This document shows, piece by piece, positions 15,524-23,325 of a stretch of 52,917 nt of DNA (its first letter is position 1; each line of letters starts with the position of its first letter). This DNA comes from Cupriavidus sp. 2SB (GTDB lineage Bacteria; Pseudomonadota; Gammaproteobacteria; Burkholderiales; Burkholderiaceae), in NCBI RefSeq assembly GCF_005503625.1, contig NZ_SCMX01000049.1:1-52917 (forward strand), in the 5' to 3' direction. Below the pieces are notes generated by a model that did no database searches, was not told where the DNA came from, and saw only the letters and a program-made list of their open reading frames with translations. The position numbers and the translations under genes are program-made.

Positions 15524-16960
15524 ATGCAGACCGAAATCACTGAGTATCGGCAGTCACAGCACAGCCAAATTGATCAGGCTCGAGCAGAAGCGGTTGAGCG
15601 ACTGCACCAGGCGACGGCGATCTATACCGCGGGGCCGGTGGTGGACCAACTCCTTGGGCGGCTTGACTGGCCTCGGGATGGGCGCCGGCTGGTCGACCCG
15701 AGCTGCGGTGACGGCATGTTCCTTGAGCGTGCCCTTGGAAAGCTCCTTGCAGCCAGCAAGCACTCGCGCCTAACAAGCGCCAGTCTGCTGGCGCAAGTCG
15801 AGGGCTGGGAGGTGCACGCAGGCGCGTGCATCGAGGCGCGTGCACGTGTCGCAGCTACGCTGTGCCGACATGGCTATGACCACGCGACTGCCACCAAAGT
15901 GGCCGAGTCGATGGTCCATAACCGGGATTTCCTGACTGACGGGCCGCAAACGGCCGTCTATCACGTTGTCGCCGGCAATCCGCCCTACCTGCGCTGGGTC
16001 AACGTCCCGCCCGTTCTGCAGGACCTCTATTCCGGCCATGTCCCGGATTTCGCTGCGAAAGATCTTCTGCATAGCTTCCTGGAGCGTTGCAGTCGTGCCA
16101 TTCATCCGGATGGTCAGATCGGGTTTGTAACTGCCGATCGTTGGCTCCAGAATGCCGGGGCCGCGAAACTTCGCGCGACCTTAGGGACCCGGCTTGCCAT
16201 TTCCCACCTTGAACGGTTGGACTCAAGCTCGGTGTTCTATCGCCCGAAGAACCGTCGCTCGGGCACGCCCCCGAGGGTTCATCCTGTGTCTGTCGTGCTG
16301 AAGGCGACGGCCGAACTGCAGCGTTCGCACGATTTTCGCGTGCTTACGGAGCGGCCAATCTATCCAGGCGTCGACGAAAGCCGTTATGAAGGCCTTCCAA
16401 CGCTGGAACAGTTCGCCCAGGTACGCATCGCACCATGGCTCGGCTCTTCCGGGATCTTTGTGGTGGACAAAGAAACGGCCGCGACGCTGCCGGGCGAGTA
16501 CCTGGTGCCAGCGGTCGACACCGATGACATTGTCGACGGCCGCCTTTGCACGCCGCGGCGATTCGCCATCAGGACGGCGCCTGGTGTGACGCCGTGCAAT
16601 CGCCTGATTGAGCACTTGCAGCGCCATATGCACAAGATGGCGGCACGGGGCCGGCGGGGTACCTTCTGGCTACCGCCGGAGACCTTTCACCGCATGGATC
16701 TGTCCCGCGAGACATTGCTCGTGCCGCGGATCGCCACGTCGCCTAAGGCCGTGCGCGTCCCGCCCGGCATTCTGCCGATCAACCACAACCTGAGCATCGT
16801 GTGCGGTGAGCCTGACGTGCTTGATCGAGTCGAGGCCGCGCTCCGCTCGCCTCTCGCAGCGCAATGGGTGCGTGACTACGCCCCGCGCCTGGAGGGGGGT
16901 TATTTCTCGCTGACCACAACGTTGCTCAGGAAGATGCCGATCGACGCTCCGTTCGCTTGA
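15524..16960 (+). CDS. N6-adenine DNA methyltransferase, gamma class (Eco57I-like domain)
   Basis: A 478-aa protein. The AdoMet-binding motif DPSCGDGMF (residues 58-66) precedes the catalytic NPPY (152-155, in VVAGNPPYLRW), the gamma-class order. YTAGPVVDQLL before motif I fits motif X. After motif IV, FVTADRWLQNAGA matches the usual helix, and the C-terminal half would be the target-recognition domain (TFWLPPETFHRMDLSRETLL). Start at ATG 15524; the longer frame upstream has no site. No restriction subunit follows, so it is an orphan, the second one in the window. Confidence 0.88.
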   Translation: MQTEITEYRQSQHSQIDQARAEAVERLHQATAIYTAGPVVDQLLGRLDWPRDGRRLVDPSCGDGMFLERALGKLLAASKHSRLTSASLLAQVEGWEVHAGACIEARARVAATLCRHGYDHATATKVAESMVHNRDFLTDGPQTAVYHVVAGNPPYLRWVNVPPVLQDLYSGHVPDFAAKDLLHSFLERCSRAIHPDGQIGFVTADRWLQNAGAAKLRATLGTRLAISHLERLDSSSVFYRPKNRRSGTPPRVHPVSVVLKATAELQRSHDFRVLTERPIYPGVDESRYEGLPTLEQFAQVRIAPWLGSSGIFVVDKETAATLPGEYLVPAVDTDDIVDGRLCTPRRFAIRTAPGVTPCNRLIEHLQRHMHKMAARGRRGTFWLPPETFHRMDLSRETLLVPRIATSPKAVRVPPGILPINHNLSIVCGEPDVLDRVEAALRSPLAAQWVRDYAPRLEGGYFSLTTTLLRKMPIDAPFA

Positions 16961-17034
16961 ACCACCTTTTGACGCGTTGTCGCGGGCACAACCATCTCCG
17001 TGAATTCCAACGCCAAACACGACTGAGGGGCGAC

Positions 17035-17223
17035 ATGAAACAACGTAAGAAACCATCGGTATCCCGGCTCACTAAAGGCCTGTGGCGCCAAGCGTATGAC
17101 GCCGAAGAGAAGGCAGCCAAGTTACGCGAGTTGGGGTTTGACCGCTATGCGAACTCTGTTGGGGCGGCTGCAAGGGCTTTTTCCGATGCAGCAATTTTCT
17201 TGGAGGCGAAGGCAAGTCAATGA
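17035..17223 (+). CDS. Small basic protein, 62 aa
   Basis: ATG 17035 with GAGGGG 5 bases before. Basic N-terminus (MKQRKKPSVSRLTKGLWR) and an Ala-rich helix (NSVGAAARAFSDAAIFLEAK). Its stop overlaps the next start by 4 bases (ATGA), implying coupling. Function unknown. Confidence 0.7.
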   Translation: MKQRKKPSVSRLTKGLWRQAYDAEEKAAKLRELGFDRYANSVGAAARAFSDAAIFLEAKASQ

Positions 17224-17498
17224 CCGAGGATTTCTCGTCGTTCCTGGCGACGGATGCGCGGACCAAGCGGCGACTACCCGTTGACCTACAACGCTTGTGG
17301 AGACTGGATCGTGGCTTGTGCCCAGTACATGGCCAGCCGTTGAGCCTCTCGATCCAGGCGGAGCCCATAGACCGTGCGAGCGACCTCTCTCCTTTGGAAT
17401 GTCCTGTTGCGGGTTGCAGGGCCAAGGTTTCAGCATGGGACTGGAATCTCCCGGGCAACGAGAATCGTCCCTATTGCATTGAGAGCCTTGGCGACTGA
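17220..17498 (+). CDS. Small cysteine-containing protein, 92 aa
   Basis: Coupled to the preceding gene by ATGA. Contains CPVHG and CPVAGC (two CPV cysteine motifs 27 residues apart) plus a C-terminal cysteine, suggesting a zinc-binding site. Tryptophan-rich C-terminal half. Family not recognised. Confidence 0.7.
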   Translation: MTEDFSSFLATDARTKRRLPVDLQRLWRLDRGLCPVHGQPLSLSIQAEPIDRASDLSPLECPVAGCRAKVSAWDWNLPGNENRPYCIESLGD

Positions 17499-17580
17499 AA
17501 TCGGTGTCTAGGCCCGCTGATTGTTGATATGTCGCGCAGAGCGTCGGAAGTGTGAATCTCTTTCAGATCGAGAAAGTCAT

Positions 17581-17877
17581 ATGCGAATCGAGTTTTGCCA
17601 GAAAGGCACATGGGCCGCGCTCGAAGCAGCCCGCGAATGGTGCCGCGAGAACGGTCTATCGGTCGGACAATCAAGCGCCACGGGGCCGTCCGGCTTGCTT
17701 TTCGGGAAGGTCGATTGGATTGCGAAATGGCGCAATCTCACCGAGGCAGAACAAGACGCGTTGCATGGGACCATGAGTGGCGACTTTCGAGAGGGCCCGA
17801 TCGTGATCGTTCTCAAGGATGAAGCAGTCGCCGCGCACATGGCCGTCATGAAGGCCAAGAATCCACCAACGGCCTAG
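17581..17877 (+). CDS. Hypothetical protein, 98 aa
   Basis: ATG 17581. An alpha/beta protein: a helix WAALEAAREWCRENGL, then SGLLFGKVDWIAKWRNLTEA and PIVIVLKDEAVAAHMAVMKA. No membrane segment or recognisable motif. It follows the methyltransferase cluster after a short gap. Confidence 0.65.
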   Translation: MRIEFCQKGTWAALEAAREWCRENGLSVGQSSATGPSGLLFGKVDWIAKWRNLTEAEQDALHGTMSGDFREGPIVIVLKDEAVAAHMAVMKAKNPPTA

Positions 17878-17902
17878 GCTGCCTCAGCGCGAGAACGGTG
17901 CC

Positions 17903-18160
17903 ATGCAAACGACAAGGACTGTCTACTTCACGATGATCTTGCATCCTGCCTCGGGATGGACGCGCGTTGGAAATGCCTATCCGAGCAAGGCGGCTGCCAA
18001 GGATTGGGTACCGTTCGTTCGGCGGGCGTGGAGGGGCCTTCGAACAAAAGTAGAGCCGTGCACATTGCTGTTTGACGATGGGGTCCTCAACGAAGAGTCT
18101 CGGCGCTTGCTCGATCAGAAGTTCAACGTCGACGCTGAGGCGAGAGCGCCTCAAACGTGA
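17903..18160 (+). CDS. Hypothetical protein, 85 aa
   Basis: ATG 17903 with GAGAA about 8 bases before. Soluble with a beta-strand start (TTRTVYFTMILHP) and an Ala/Trp helix (SKAAAKDWVPFVRRAWRGLR). Resembles small plasmid proteins of unknown function. Confidence 0.65.
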   Translation: MQTTRTVYFTMILHPASGWTRVGNAYPSKAAAKDWVPFVRRAWRGLRTKVEPCTLLFDDGVLNEESRRLLDQKFNVDAEARAPQT

Positions 18161-18191
18161 TTCGAACGGCGAACCACTGGGCAATCTCAAC

Positions 18192-18236
18192 TTGACGAAA
18201 TTTACAATAACAGATAACAATACGTTGTGTGTATTG
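18192..18236 (+). promoter_or_regulatory. Possible promoter with CAATAC-N7-GTATTG operator
   Basis: TTGACG at 18192-18197 is followed 15 bases on by GATAAC (18213-18218). Immediately after comes the dyad CAATAC-GTTGTGT-GTATTG (18218-18236). It lies upstream of the small membrane protein gene at 18326. The dyad is a distant relative of the recurrent element, with the same GTAT/ATAC half-sites. Confidence 0.5.
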
Positions 18237-18325
18237 CTATGAGTCTGCGACGCTCAGTTTGAAGCGCCCGTACCGGCCGGCAGCCGGTAAACCCGAGTGC
18301 ACTGCGCTCGATTTTGGAGAGAAAG

Positions 18326-18562
18326 ATGGAAGCAGCCGATCGATTCAAGGTCGCTGGCCAGGCTGGACTGGTGTTCGCAGTTTGTCTTGCTGGCTTGGGG
18401 TATTGGCTGGGCGTCCTCAAAGGCCTGTTGCCAGCCTCCGCGTGCATCATTGCGGGGGCAATGATGGTAACCAAACGCCAATGGGGCGCCGGATTTGCAG
18501 CAGTGATTGTGATCATGGCGTTGTCCATGGCCGGCCAAGTGCTGCCGCCGTTGCCGTTCTGA
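18326..18562 (+). CDS. Small membrane protein, 78 aa
   Basis: ATG 18326 with GGAGAG 4 bases before. Three hydrophobic stretches (AGLVFAVCLAGLGYWLGVL, LLPASACIIAGAMMV, GAGFAAVIVIMALSMAG). Function unknown; start of a plus-strand run that leads to the shortened DsbD. The 18563-18692 gap shows nothing else. Confidence 0.7.
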   Translation: MEAADRFKVAGQAGLVFAVCLAGLGYWLGVLKGLLPASACIIAGAMMVTKRQWGAGFAAVIVIMALSMAGQVLPPLPF

Positions 18563-18692
18563 TGCGGTGCGCGACAGCTTTCGTGAATTGGAAAGGGAGC
18601 GGCAACCTGCCCTGATAACGGCAGAGTGGACCGCGCCGGCTGGGGCGTTGCTGGATCGCACCGCGTCGGGGACCTAAAGGAAGGACAGGACC

Positions 18693-19097
18693 ATGTTGGA
18701 TTGGATTTGGGCGGGCATTTGTTTGATCACCGGAGTATGCATCCTTGGTCGCAGTGTCTATGTCGAGCATCGAAGCATGGGTAACGGTGATGCAGCTACG
18801 CATCTGCTAACGATACTGCTCGGGGTGATCCTCCTGTTCTTCTCGGCTTTGGCAATGTACGAACCATGGCTCATTCCATTGCGCGCGTGGTTCTCGAGCA
18901 CCATACCTGAGCCAGGAACCCTATTTCATGACCTGACGACCTTCGCTTTGACACTCGGTGTGGTCACGATCTACGTCATGGCCGTCGGAGCTGCCACGAT
19001 GCTCCCGTTCGAAAGGTGGTTGAAGCGTCAAACCCCGAGCCAGAGAGCTTCATCGATGCGTTGTCCCGAATGTGGGGCGCAGCGCAGTCGCGGATGA
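18693..19097 (+). CDS. Membrane protein with C-terminal CxxC, 134 aa
   Basis: AAGGAAGGACAGG precedes ATG 18693. Three membrane helices (WIWAGICLITGVCILG; LLTILLGVILLFFSALAM; TFALTLGVVTIYVMAVGAA) and a cytoplasmic tail with MRCPECGAQ, a CPEC pair that could bind zinc. Its TGA overlaps the ATG of the DsbD-like gene (ATGA at 19094), suggesting coupled expression. Confidence 0.72.
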   Translation: MLDWIWAGICLITGVCILGRSVYVEHRSMGNGDAATHLLTILLGVILLFFSALAMYEPWLIPLRAWFSSTIPEPGTLFHDLTTFALTLGVVTIYVMAVGAATMLPFERWLKRQTPSQRASSMRCPECGAQRSRG

Positions 19098-20011
19098 GAT
19101 GTACTGCGAGCCCCACGTGCCCGGCAACTTTATGTATGACAAGTAGACTCAACATGTGGGCAGCATTTTCCCTAGTTTCCGCGGCAGTCATAGCCGCAGT
19201 TCCGGCGATCGCACTCGCATCGCCTACCGACGATCCCATCGCAATGGCCATTGCCTCTTCCGGCGTGGCCGTTGAGCAAACCCTCAGCCCCGACCAGGCA
19301 TTCCGCCCGACAGTGCAGCAGCACGGGCACGAGATTGAGCTCCGGTTCTCTATCGCCGACGGATATCACCTCTATCGGGACAAGATCCGCATCGAGACCG
19401 ACCCACCTGGCGGCCTTAGCGACCCTGTTTTCCCAGCAGCAGAAGTGAGGGTGGATCGGGTTCTTGGTCAGCAGAAGGTGTTTTCCAGGGACGCCACGGT
19501 GCGGCTGACAGTGGCAGAGCAAGCCCCCCATCGCTTCAAGATGACGGTCAGGTATCAGGGCTGTGCCGGGGTGGGCGTCTGCTTCCCGCCGCAGGAAGCG
19601 CGGTTCAAAGTCAAGGGCACGCCCTCCCCCGTGAAAGCAGTCTCATCTGCTCCGCCGCCGGCGTCGCCCATGCCGACGCCGATCGCGCCGATCGCCTCCG
19701 CTCCAGAAGCAGCCCCGGCAGCCACACCCCTCGAGGGGACGGACATGCCGCCGGCGGCAACCGATCAGAGTGAGCGCCGCGGCCTGATGCCGTCGTGGCT
19801 GGGAATGTTGGCGGTGGCCACGATTGCCATCGTCCTGTCCGTGTTTCTGAACGCCTTCGAGCCGTTGAGGCCCGATGCAAGGAATCGCCACCGGTTTGCC
19901 AAGGGGTTTGGACTCCTGCTGTTCTTGTTCGGCGCCGCACAGATGGTCGGCGTGTTTGCCGGCGGCAGGAGCCTCCTTGCCCCTCTCAGCGTCCTGCTAT
20001 CCGCCCGCTAG
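19094..20011 (+). CDS. Shortened DsbD: N-terminal reductase domain plus membrane tail
   Basis: A 305-aa protein. A signal sequence (MWAAFSLVSAAVIAAVPAIA, cleavage after ALAS) leads to the periplasmic alpha domain of DsbD: DGYHLYRDKIRIE, then RYQGCAGVGVCFPPQEA with the two catalytic cysteines (about residues 157 and 163 from this start). A Pro/Ala linker follows, then two membrane helices (LGMLAVATIAIVLSVFLNAF and GFGLLLFLFGAAQMVGVFAGG), the last resembling the final helix of DsbD. The central electron-carrying helices and the C-terminal thioredoxin domain are missing. It presumably passes reducing equivalents to, or scavenges them from, envelope partners. ATG 19136 or 19154 are alternative starts. 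Confidence 0.8.
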   Translation: MRCTASPTCPATLCMTSRLNMWAAFSLVSAAVIAAVPAIALASPTDDPIAMAIASSGVAVEQTLSPDQAFRPTVQQHGHEIELRFSIADGYHLYRDKIRIETDPPGGLSDPVFPAAEVRVDRVLGQQKVFSRDATVRLTVAEQAPHRFKMTVRYQGCAGVGVCFPPQEARFKVKGTPSPVKAVSSAPPPASPMPTPIAPIASAPEAAPAATPLEGTDMPPAATDQSERRGLMPSWLGMLAVATIAIVLSVFLNAFEPLRPDARNRHRFAKGFGLLLFLFGAAQMVGVFAGGRSLLAPLSVLLSAR

Positions 20012-20075
20012 CGCAGTAGAGATGATCGAGGCGCGTTAGTTGTCAGGACCGCGGTATTCACACACGAGTGCACAA

Positions 20076-20810
20076 ATGCAAGTCGCCAGCATTGTTGTAG
20101 AGGGCCAGGTATGTCGGGACATGCACGACGAGCATCCAGGGCTCGCGTACTTCTACATGGATGGCCGCCGGCAGGTGCCGATCAGTCATCCGCTTTCAAT
20201 GGCGGATGGCAAGGCCCTCGCTGAATCAGCGTGGCAGCGGTATCACGGCGAGTCGAGGTCAGCGGACGAATACGAAGAGTACGACGGCCAGTTCACGCCG
20301 AGCCGCGTCCTCCTCCTGAACAACGACGAGGCTGTCCTTCAATGCTATGAGGGGAATGGCTGGCTGACCGAGTTTGACTCACCCGAGCAATGGGCCGCGA
20401 TGCTTACCCAGGCCGGTGAGCTCACGTCTGAAGCGTCCATCGAGGCTGGCTGGGATAACTTCAGTACCGCGAAGGGGCTTCGAGCTCAGGCGACCCACCT
20501 TCGTCGGCGAGTATCAATTTCTCAGGCCCATTTCGGAATGTTGCCGGCGCCGAAATCCCGCCCGAAGCCACCTGCCCCTCGCATGCGAGGGCTGGACGAG
20601 CGGGTTGCTCTCGCGCTGGCACGCATCACCCGCATTGCCTACCCTGAGGAATGGCGCAGTGAAAGGGAGTCCGTAGAGAGAGCAGCTGAGGCCGTCGGTA
20701 GACGTGACTACCACGCAGGCCTGGATGAGCCCCCCATCATGTTTGCCGACGAGCCTATCCTGCTGAAGGCATGGGCGGAAGGCCGCGCCGAGGCCGCAGA
20801 TCTCGAGTAA
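20076..20810 (+). CDS. Hypothetical protein, 244 aa
   Basis: ATG 20076; a TTG at 20040 with GAGG upstream is an alternative. An acidic soluble protein with aromatic-rich N-terminal half (GLAYFYMDGRRQVPISHPL; AWQRYHGESRSADEYEEYDG; GNGWLTEFDSPEQWAAML) and a C-terminal helical region. No family recognised. It follows the DsbD-like gene by 64 bp on the same strand. Confidence 0.65.
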   Translation: MQVASIVVEGQVCRDMHDEHPGLAYFYMDGRRQVPISHPLSMADGKALAESAWQRYHGESRSADEYEEYDGQFTPSRVLLLNNDEAVLQCYEGNGWLTEFDSPEQWAAMLTQAGELTSEASIEAGWDNFSTAKGLRAQATHLRRRVSISQAHFGMLPAPKSRPKPPAPRMRGLDERVALALARITRIAYPEEWRSERESVERAAEAVGRRDYHAGLDEPPIMFADEPILLKAWAEGRAEAADLE

Positions 20811-20933
20811 ATCCGGATTTCAAGATTATGCCCCTCCCCACGGCGGCCGGAGGAGCCGCGCCCCTTGCCGAGAGTCTCGATCGCCCTTAGATTGGCTGAG
20901 TATCGATAACGACGCACCGTGCAGGAATAACAG

Positions 20934-21467
20934 ATGGAAGAGAACGACCGAAAGAAGAAACCTCTTTTCGTGGACGGGGTTTGGTGGCCAATGACTCAAA
21001 ATCCGTTCCACAACGGCCGGTACCAGGTCCAAGTGAAATCTGGGGACATCATTGATGTGAGGTGGAAGAACGGGAAGTGGAAAGGCCCGATCGACAGCTT
21101 CGCTCAATGGCGCGGGAGGGAGCTCGCGGATATCACGACGCACAAACCCCATCGTCGCAAGATGAATCTCTACCATATCAGCAAGCCCGAGAAGTATGCG
21201 ATCGCCGCAAAGGGCGCGTGGCTGCTAGCTAGACGTGCCGTCGGCATGAAGCGTAGCGGGTCGGCATACAAGTACTACCTCGTCGCTCACGCGATCGCAA
21301 ACCAGTCCCTGAAACGGGCAGACAAGGAATGGATCGAGCGGTTCAAGCAGAACCCGGTCAACGAATCGCTCGTGGAGGAACAACGCGCAAAGGTCGACCG
21401 CTTCTTCAAGAAACGTGGCGGTAGGCCGCCCGCTGCGAGCATTGAGTTGGGGGCGATCGGGCGTTGA
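20934..21467 (+). CDS. Basic hypothetical protein, 177 aa
   Basis: AGGAATAACAG precedes ATG 20934. Highly basic with aromatic residues: KPLFVDGVWWPMTQNPFHNG, then VRWKNGKWKGPIDSFAQWRG, a helical middle (ISKPEKYAIAAKGAWLLARR) and a lysine-rich end (KVDRFFKKRGGRPPAAS). A nucleic-acid-binding role is plausible. Family unrecognised. The gap before it (20811-20933) may carry its promoter but no element is clear. Confidence 0.7.
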   Translation: MEENDRKKKPLFVDGVWWPMTQNPFHNGRYQVQVKSGDIIDVRWKNGKWKGPIDSFAQWRGRELADITTHKPHRRKMNLYHISKPEKYAIAAKGAWLLARRAVGMKRSGSAYKYYLVAHAIANQSLKRADKEWIERFKQNPVNESLVEEQRAKVDRFFKKRGGRPPAASIELGAIGR

Positions 21468-21482
21468 CCGTCAACAGAAATG

Positions 21483-21505
21483 AAAAAGCCCTGCAAGTGC
21501 AGGGC
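21483..21505 (-). terminator. Rho-independent terminator
   Basis: Stem GCCCTGCA (21488-21495) with TGCAGGGC (21498-21505) and a minus-strand TTTTT tail, 24 bp after the stop of the 66-aa gene on the minus strand. It also lies just after the stop of the convergent gene. Confidence 0.88.
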
Positions 21506-21528
21506 TTCGCGAGATTCCGGGGCGCAGA

Positions 21529-21729
21529 TCAGCGCCGGATGCCGGCATAGGCTCCACCGGAGACCGCCGATGCATCCCATTGTTTGGCTTGTTCAGCTCG
21601 CTTCTTCAGCGCCTCAACGCTCATCTCAGGACGCGCGAGCATGGCTCGCACACGAGCAACTGCAGCTTTATCTGCAGACTCCTTAGTACGGCGCACCTTC
21701 GGTGCCAAGCGGCCAGTCTTGAGATCCAT
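21529..21729 (-). CDS. Small basic protein, 66 aa
   Basis: ATG 21729 with AGGA 8 bases before. Lysine/arginine/alanine-rich helix (KVRRTKESADKAAVARVRAM, then LARPEMSVEALKKRAEQAKQ) and a flexible tail. It could be a small DNA-binding protein. The TGATCA repeat at 21768-21783 lies upstream. Confidence 0.65.
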   Translation of the reverse strand: MDLKTGRLAPKVRRTKESADKAAVARVRAMLARPEMSVEALKKRAEQAKQWDASAVSGGAYAGIRR

Positions 21730-21767
21730 GATTTGTCCTATTGATTTGTCGTGCCCAAATGCCAGGG

Positions 21768-21783
21768 TGATCACAAATGATCA
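21768..21783. repeat. TGATCA repeat upstream of small gene
   Basis: TGATCACAAATGATCA has two palindromic TGATCA units separated by CAAA. Two TGATTTGTC-like repeats lie between it and the 66-aa gene start. A possible operator of that gene. Confidence 0.5.
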
Positions 21784-21807
21784 ATTGGAAGGGTAATTGC
21801 GTACATT

Positions 21808-22335
21808 CTACTGCCTTTTGGCGGGGCGCGTCATCGTGCTTACCGTCCTCCCCAGCATCCTGGCCTTCGTGTAGCCGTTGGCTTCATAGTACGGGACCAC
21901 TGGTTTTAGTGGCTTTTCGATCACAATGTATTCGGACTCGAAATAGACCGAGAGGGCATCGAGAACCACGTCAATTGCGACGAGCCCAAGTCCATCGATC
22001 GCACGATTGTCCAAGTCACGCTCGAGGAAGAGAAGCGTCGTGAGTTCGCCGGCGCGACTAACGCGCACCAGGCTCAGAATGCAAACGACATTCTTCGATC
22101 GAATCCCGATAAAGCAGCTCCTTGTATTTGAGCTGCACTTCCTTTGGGCCAGGGCCCAGTTCAACTGCGCTTGAGATCCCCAGTCAGCGATGATCTGCGG
22201 AACGACTGAAGTGTGGACGATTTCCACCTTAGCGGAGGGATCGTCAAACAGCCCGCGCACCTTGGCCTGTGCTTCGTCAATCGCATTTTGTACCTGCTCA
22301 ACAAACCTCTTACGGGCCTCTGCTCTAGCGGACAT
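21808..22335 (-). CDS. GNAT-like protein, 175 aa
   Basis: ATG 22335 with GGGAG 5 bases before. N-terminal helix (SARAEARKRFVEQVQNAIDE). The C-terminal half suggests a GNAT acetyltransferase: VDVVLDALSVYF-type helix, EYIVIEKPLKPVVPYYEANG, then YTKARMLGR, where YYEANGYTK matches the family's final strand. The central part (ALAQRKCSSNTRSCFIGIRS) looks unlike protein, while another frame there reads KEVQLKYKELLYRDSIEEC, so paired frame changes or sequence error are possible. Moderate confidence in gene, low in fold. Confidence 0.6.
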   Translation of the reverse strand: MSARAEARKRFVEQVQNAIDEAQAKVRGLFDDPSAKVEIVHTSVVPQIIADWGSQAQLNWALAQRKCSSNTRSCFIGIRSKNVVCILSLVRVSRAGELTTLLFLERDLDNRAIDGLGLVAIDVVLDALSVYFESEYIVIEKPLKPVVPYYEANGYTKARMLGRTVSTMTRPAKRQ

Positions 22336-22520
22336 ACGTCTCCCAGTTATTGCACGGCACGCGCCGGCGCCCCCTTCTTTGGGGCCCTAATTGTACGAGA
22401 TGCTCGGACAGCTCGAATGTTGCCAGTATGCGACATATCAGCTTTCTCACGTTACGACCGAGCTCCCCTCCAGCAGCACTCATCAGCGATGGGTATCCGT
22501 CTGGAGCCCCAGCACGATAC

Positions 22521-22549
22521 TTGCGTTATTTTTACGTATTAACATACAC
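22521..22549 (+). promoter_or_regulatory. Promoter region with element-like dyad, site 4
   Basis: TACGTATTAACATAC (22533-22547) preceded by TTGCGT. It is AT-rich, lies 48 bp before the AbiEi-like gene, and shares the TACGTAT half-site with the recurrent element. The divergent minus-strand gene starts at 22335. Confidence 0.45.
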
Positions 22550-22596
22550 TTTTACCGAGGTATCTTCCAAATTACAACGCCTTCACTCTCGTCAGA

Positions 22597-23325
22597 ATGC
22601 GCAATGAGCCACTCCAGAACCTGATGGATCAAGCCCCTCGCGGTCAGCCGATGGACACAGAAATGCTCCGCGATATGGGCATATCCGAACGCGCCCTTAG
22701 CTACCTGGTGAGCGCCGCCTGGCTCCAGCGGCTCGGGAAGGGCGCCTATCTCCTGAGAGGCGACCACCCAACCACAGAAGGTGTCATAGCGTTCTTGAGC
22801 CGGCGCATAAGGGGACTCCACGTAGGTGGAAAAACCGCTCTGGATTGGCAGGGTGTCCGCCATAAAGTCGCCTTCCGCCCGACGGTCGTACTTTGGGGAC
22901 AGGACTCATACAAGTTCCCGGACTGGGTCAAAGACCATCTCAGGTATTCGTATCAAACGACTGACCTGTTCGAAGAATCGCTCCCATACAGCGAGGGCCT
23001 GAAGCCAATACCCGCCGGCAATCCATCGGTCCTCGTGTCCGTCCCTGAGCGTGCGTTCCTCGAGCTCGTCAGCGACGTCGGCAAAGGCCAAACGCTCGAA
23101 GAGGTAGTGAACATCCTCGCCACAATGCGGAGCATACGAGCACCGGTCCTCCACTCGTTCATGGCGCAGTGCACGCGAATCAAGGTTCTCAAGCTTGCGA
23201 GAACCTTGGGCGAGGAAAGCGGGTTTGCATGGGGCGAGGACCTCCAGCCGCATGTCGACAAGCGCAGCCGCGGAAAGCGGTGGTCAAACAAAATGAAGGA
23301 TGTGCGGATCACGCTTAAACCGTGA
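22597..23325 (+). CDS. AbiEi-like type IV antitoxin/transcription factor
   Basis: A 242-aa protein. An N-terminal winged helix (MDTEMLRDMGISERALSYLV, then AAWLQRLGKGAYLLRGD) followed by the AbiEi antitoxin core: GLHVGGKTALDWQGVRH, TVVLWGQDSYKFPDWVKDHL, VSVPERAFLELVSDVGKGQT. AbiEi proteins repress their own operon and neutralise the AbiEii nucleotidyltransferase in trans. Here the coupled downstream gene is not an AbiEii nucleotidyltransferase by any motif I can see. ATG 22597 lacks a clear ribosome site. Confidence 0.8.
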   Translation: MRNEPLQNLMDQAPRGQPMDTEMLRDMGISERALSYLVSAAWLQRLGKGAYLLRGDHPTTEGVIAFLSRRIRGLHVGGKTALDWQGVRHKVAFRPTVVLWGQDSYKFPDWVKDHLRYSYQTTDLFEESLPYSEGLKPIPAGNPSVLVSVPERAFLELVSDVGKGQTLEEVVNILATMRSIRAPVLHSFMAQCTRIKVLKLARTLGEESGFAWGEDLQPHVDKRSRGKRWSNKMKDVRITLKP

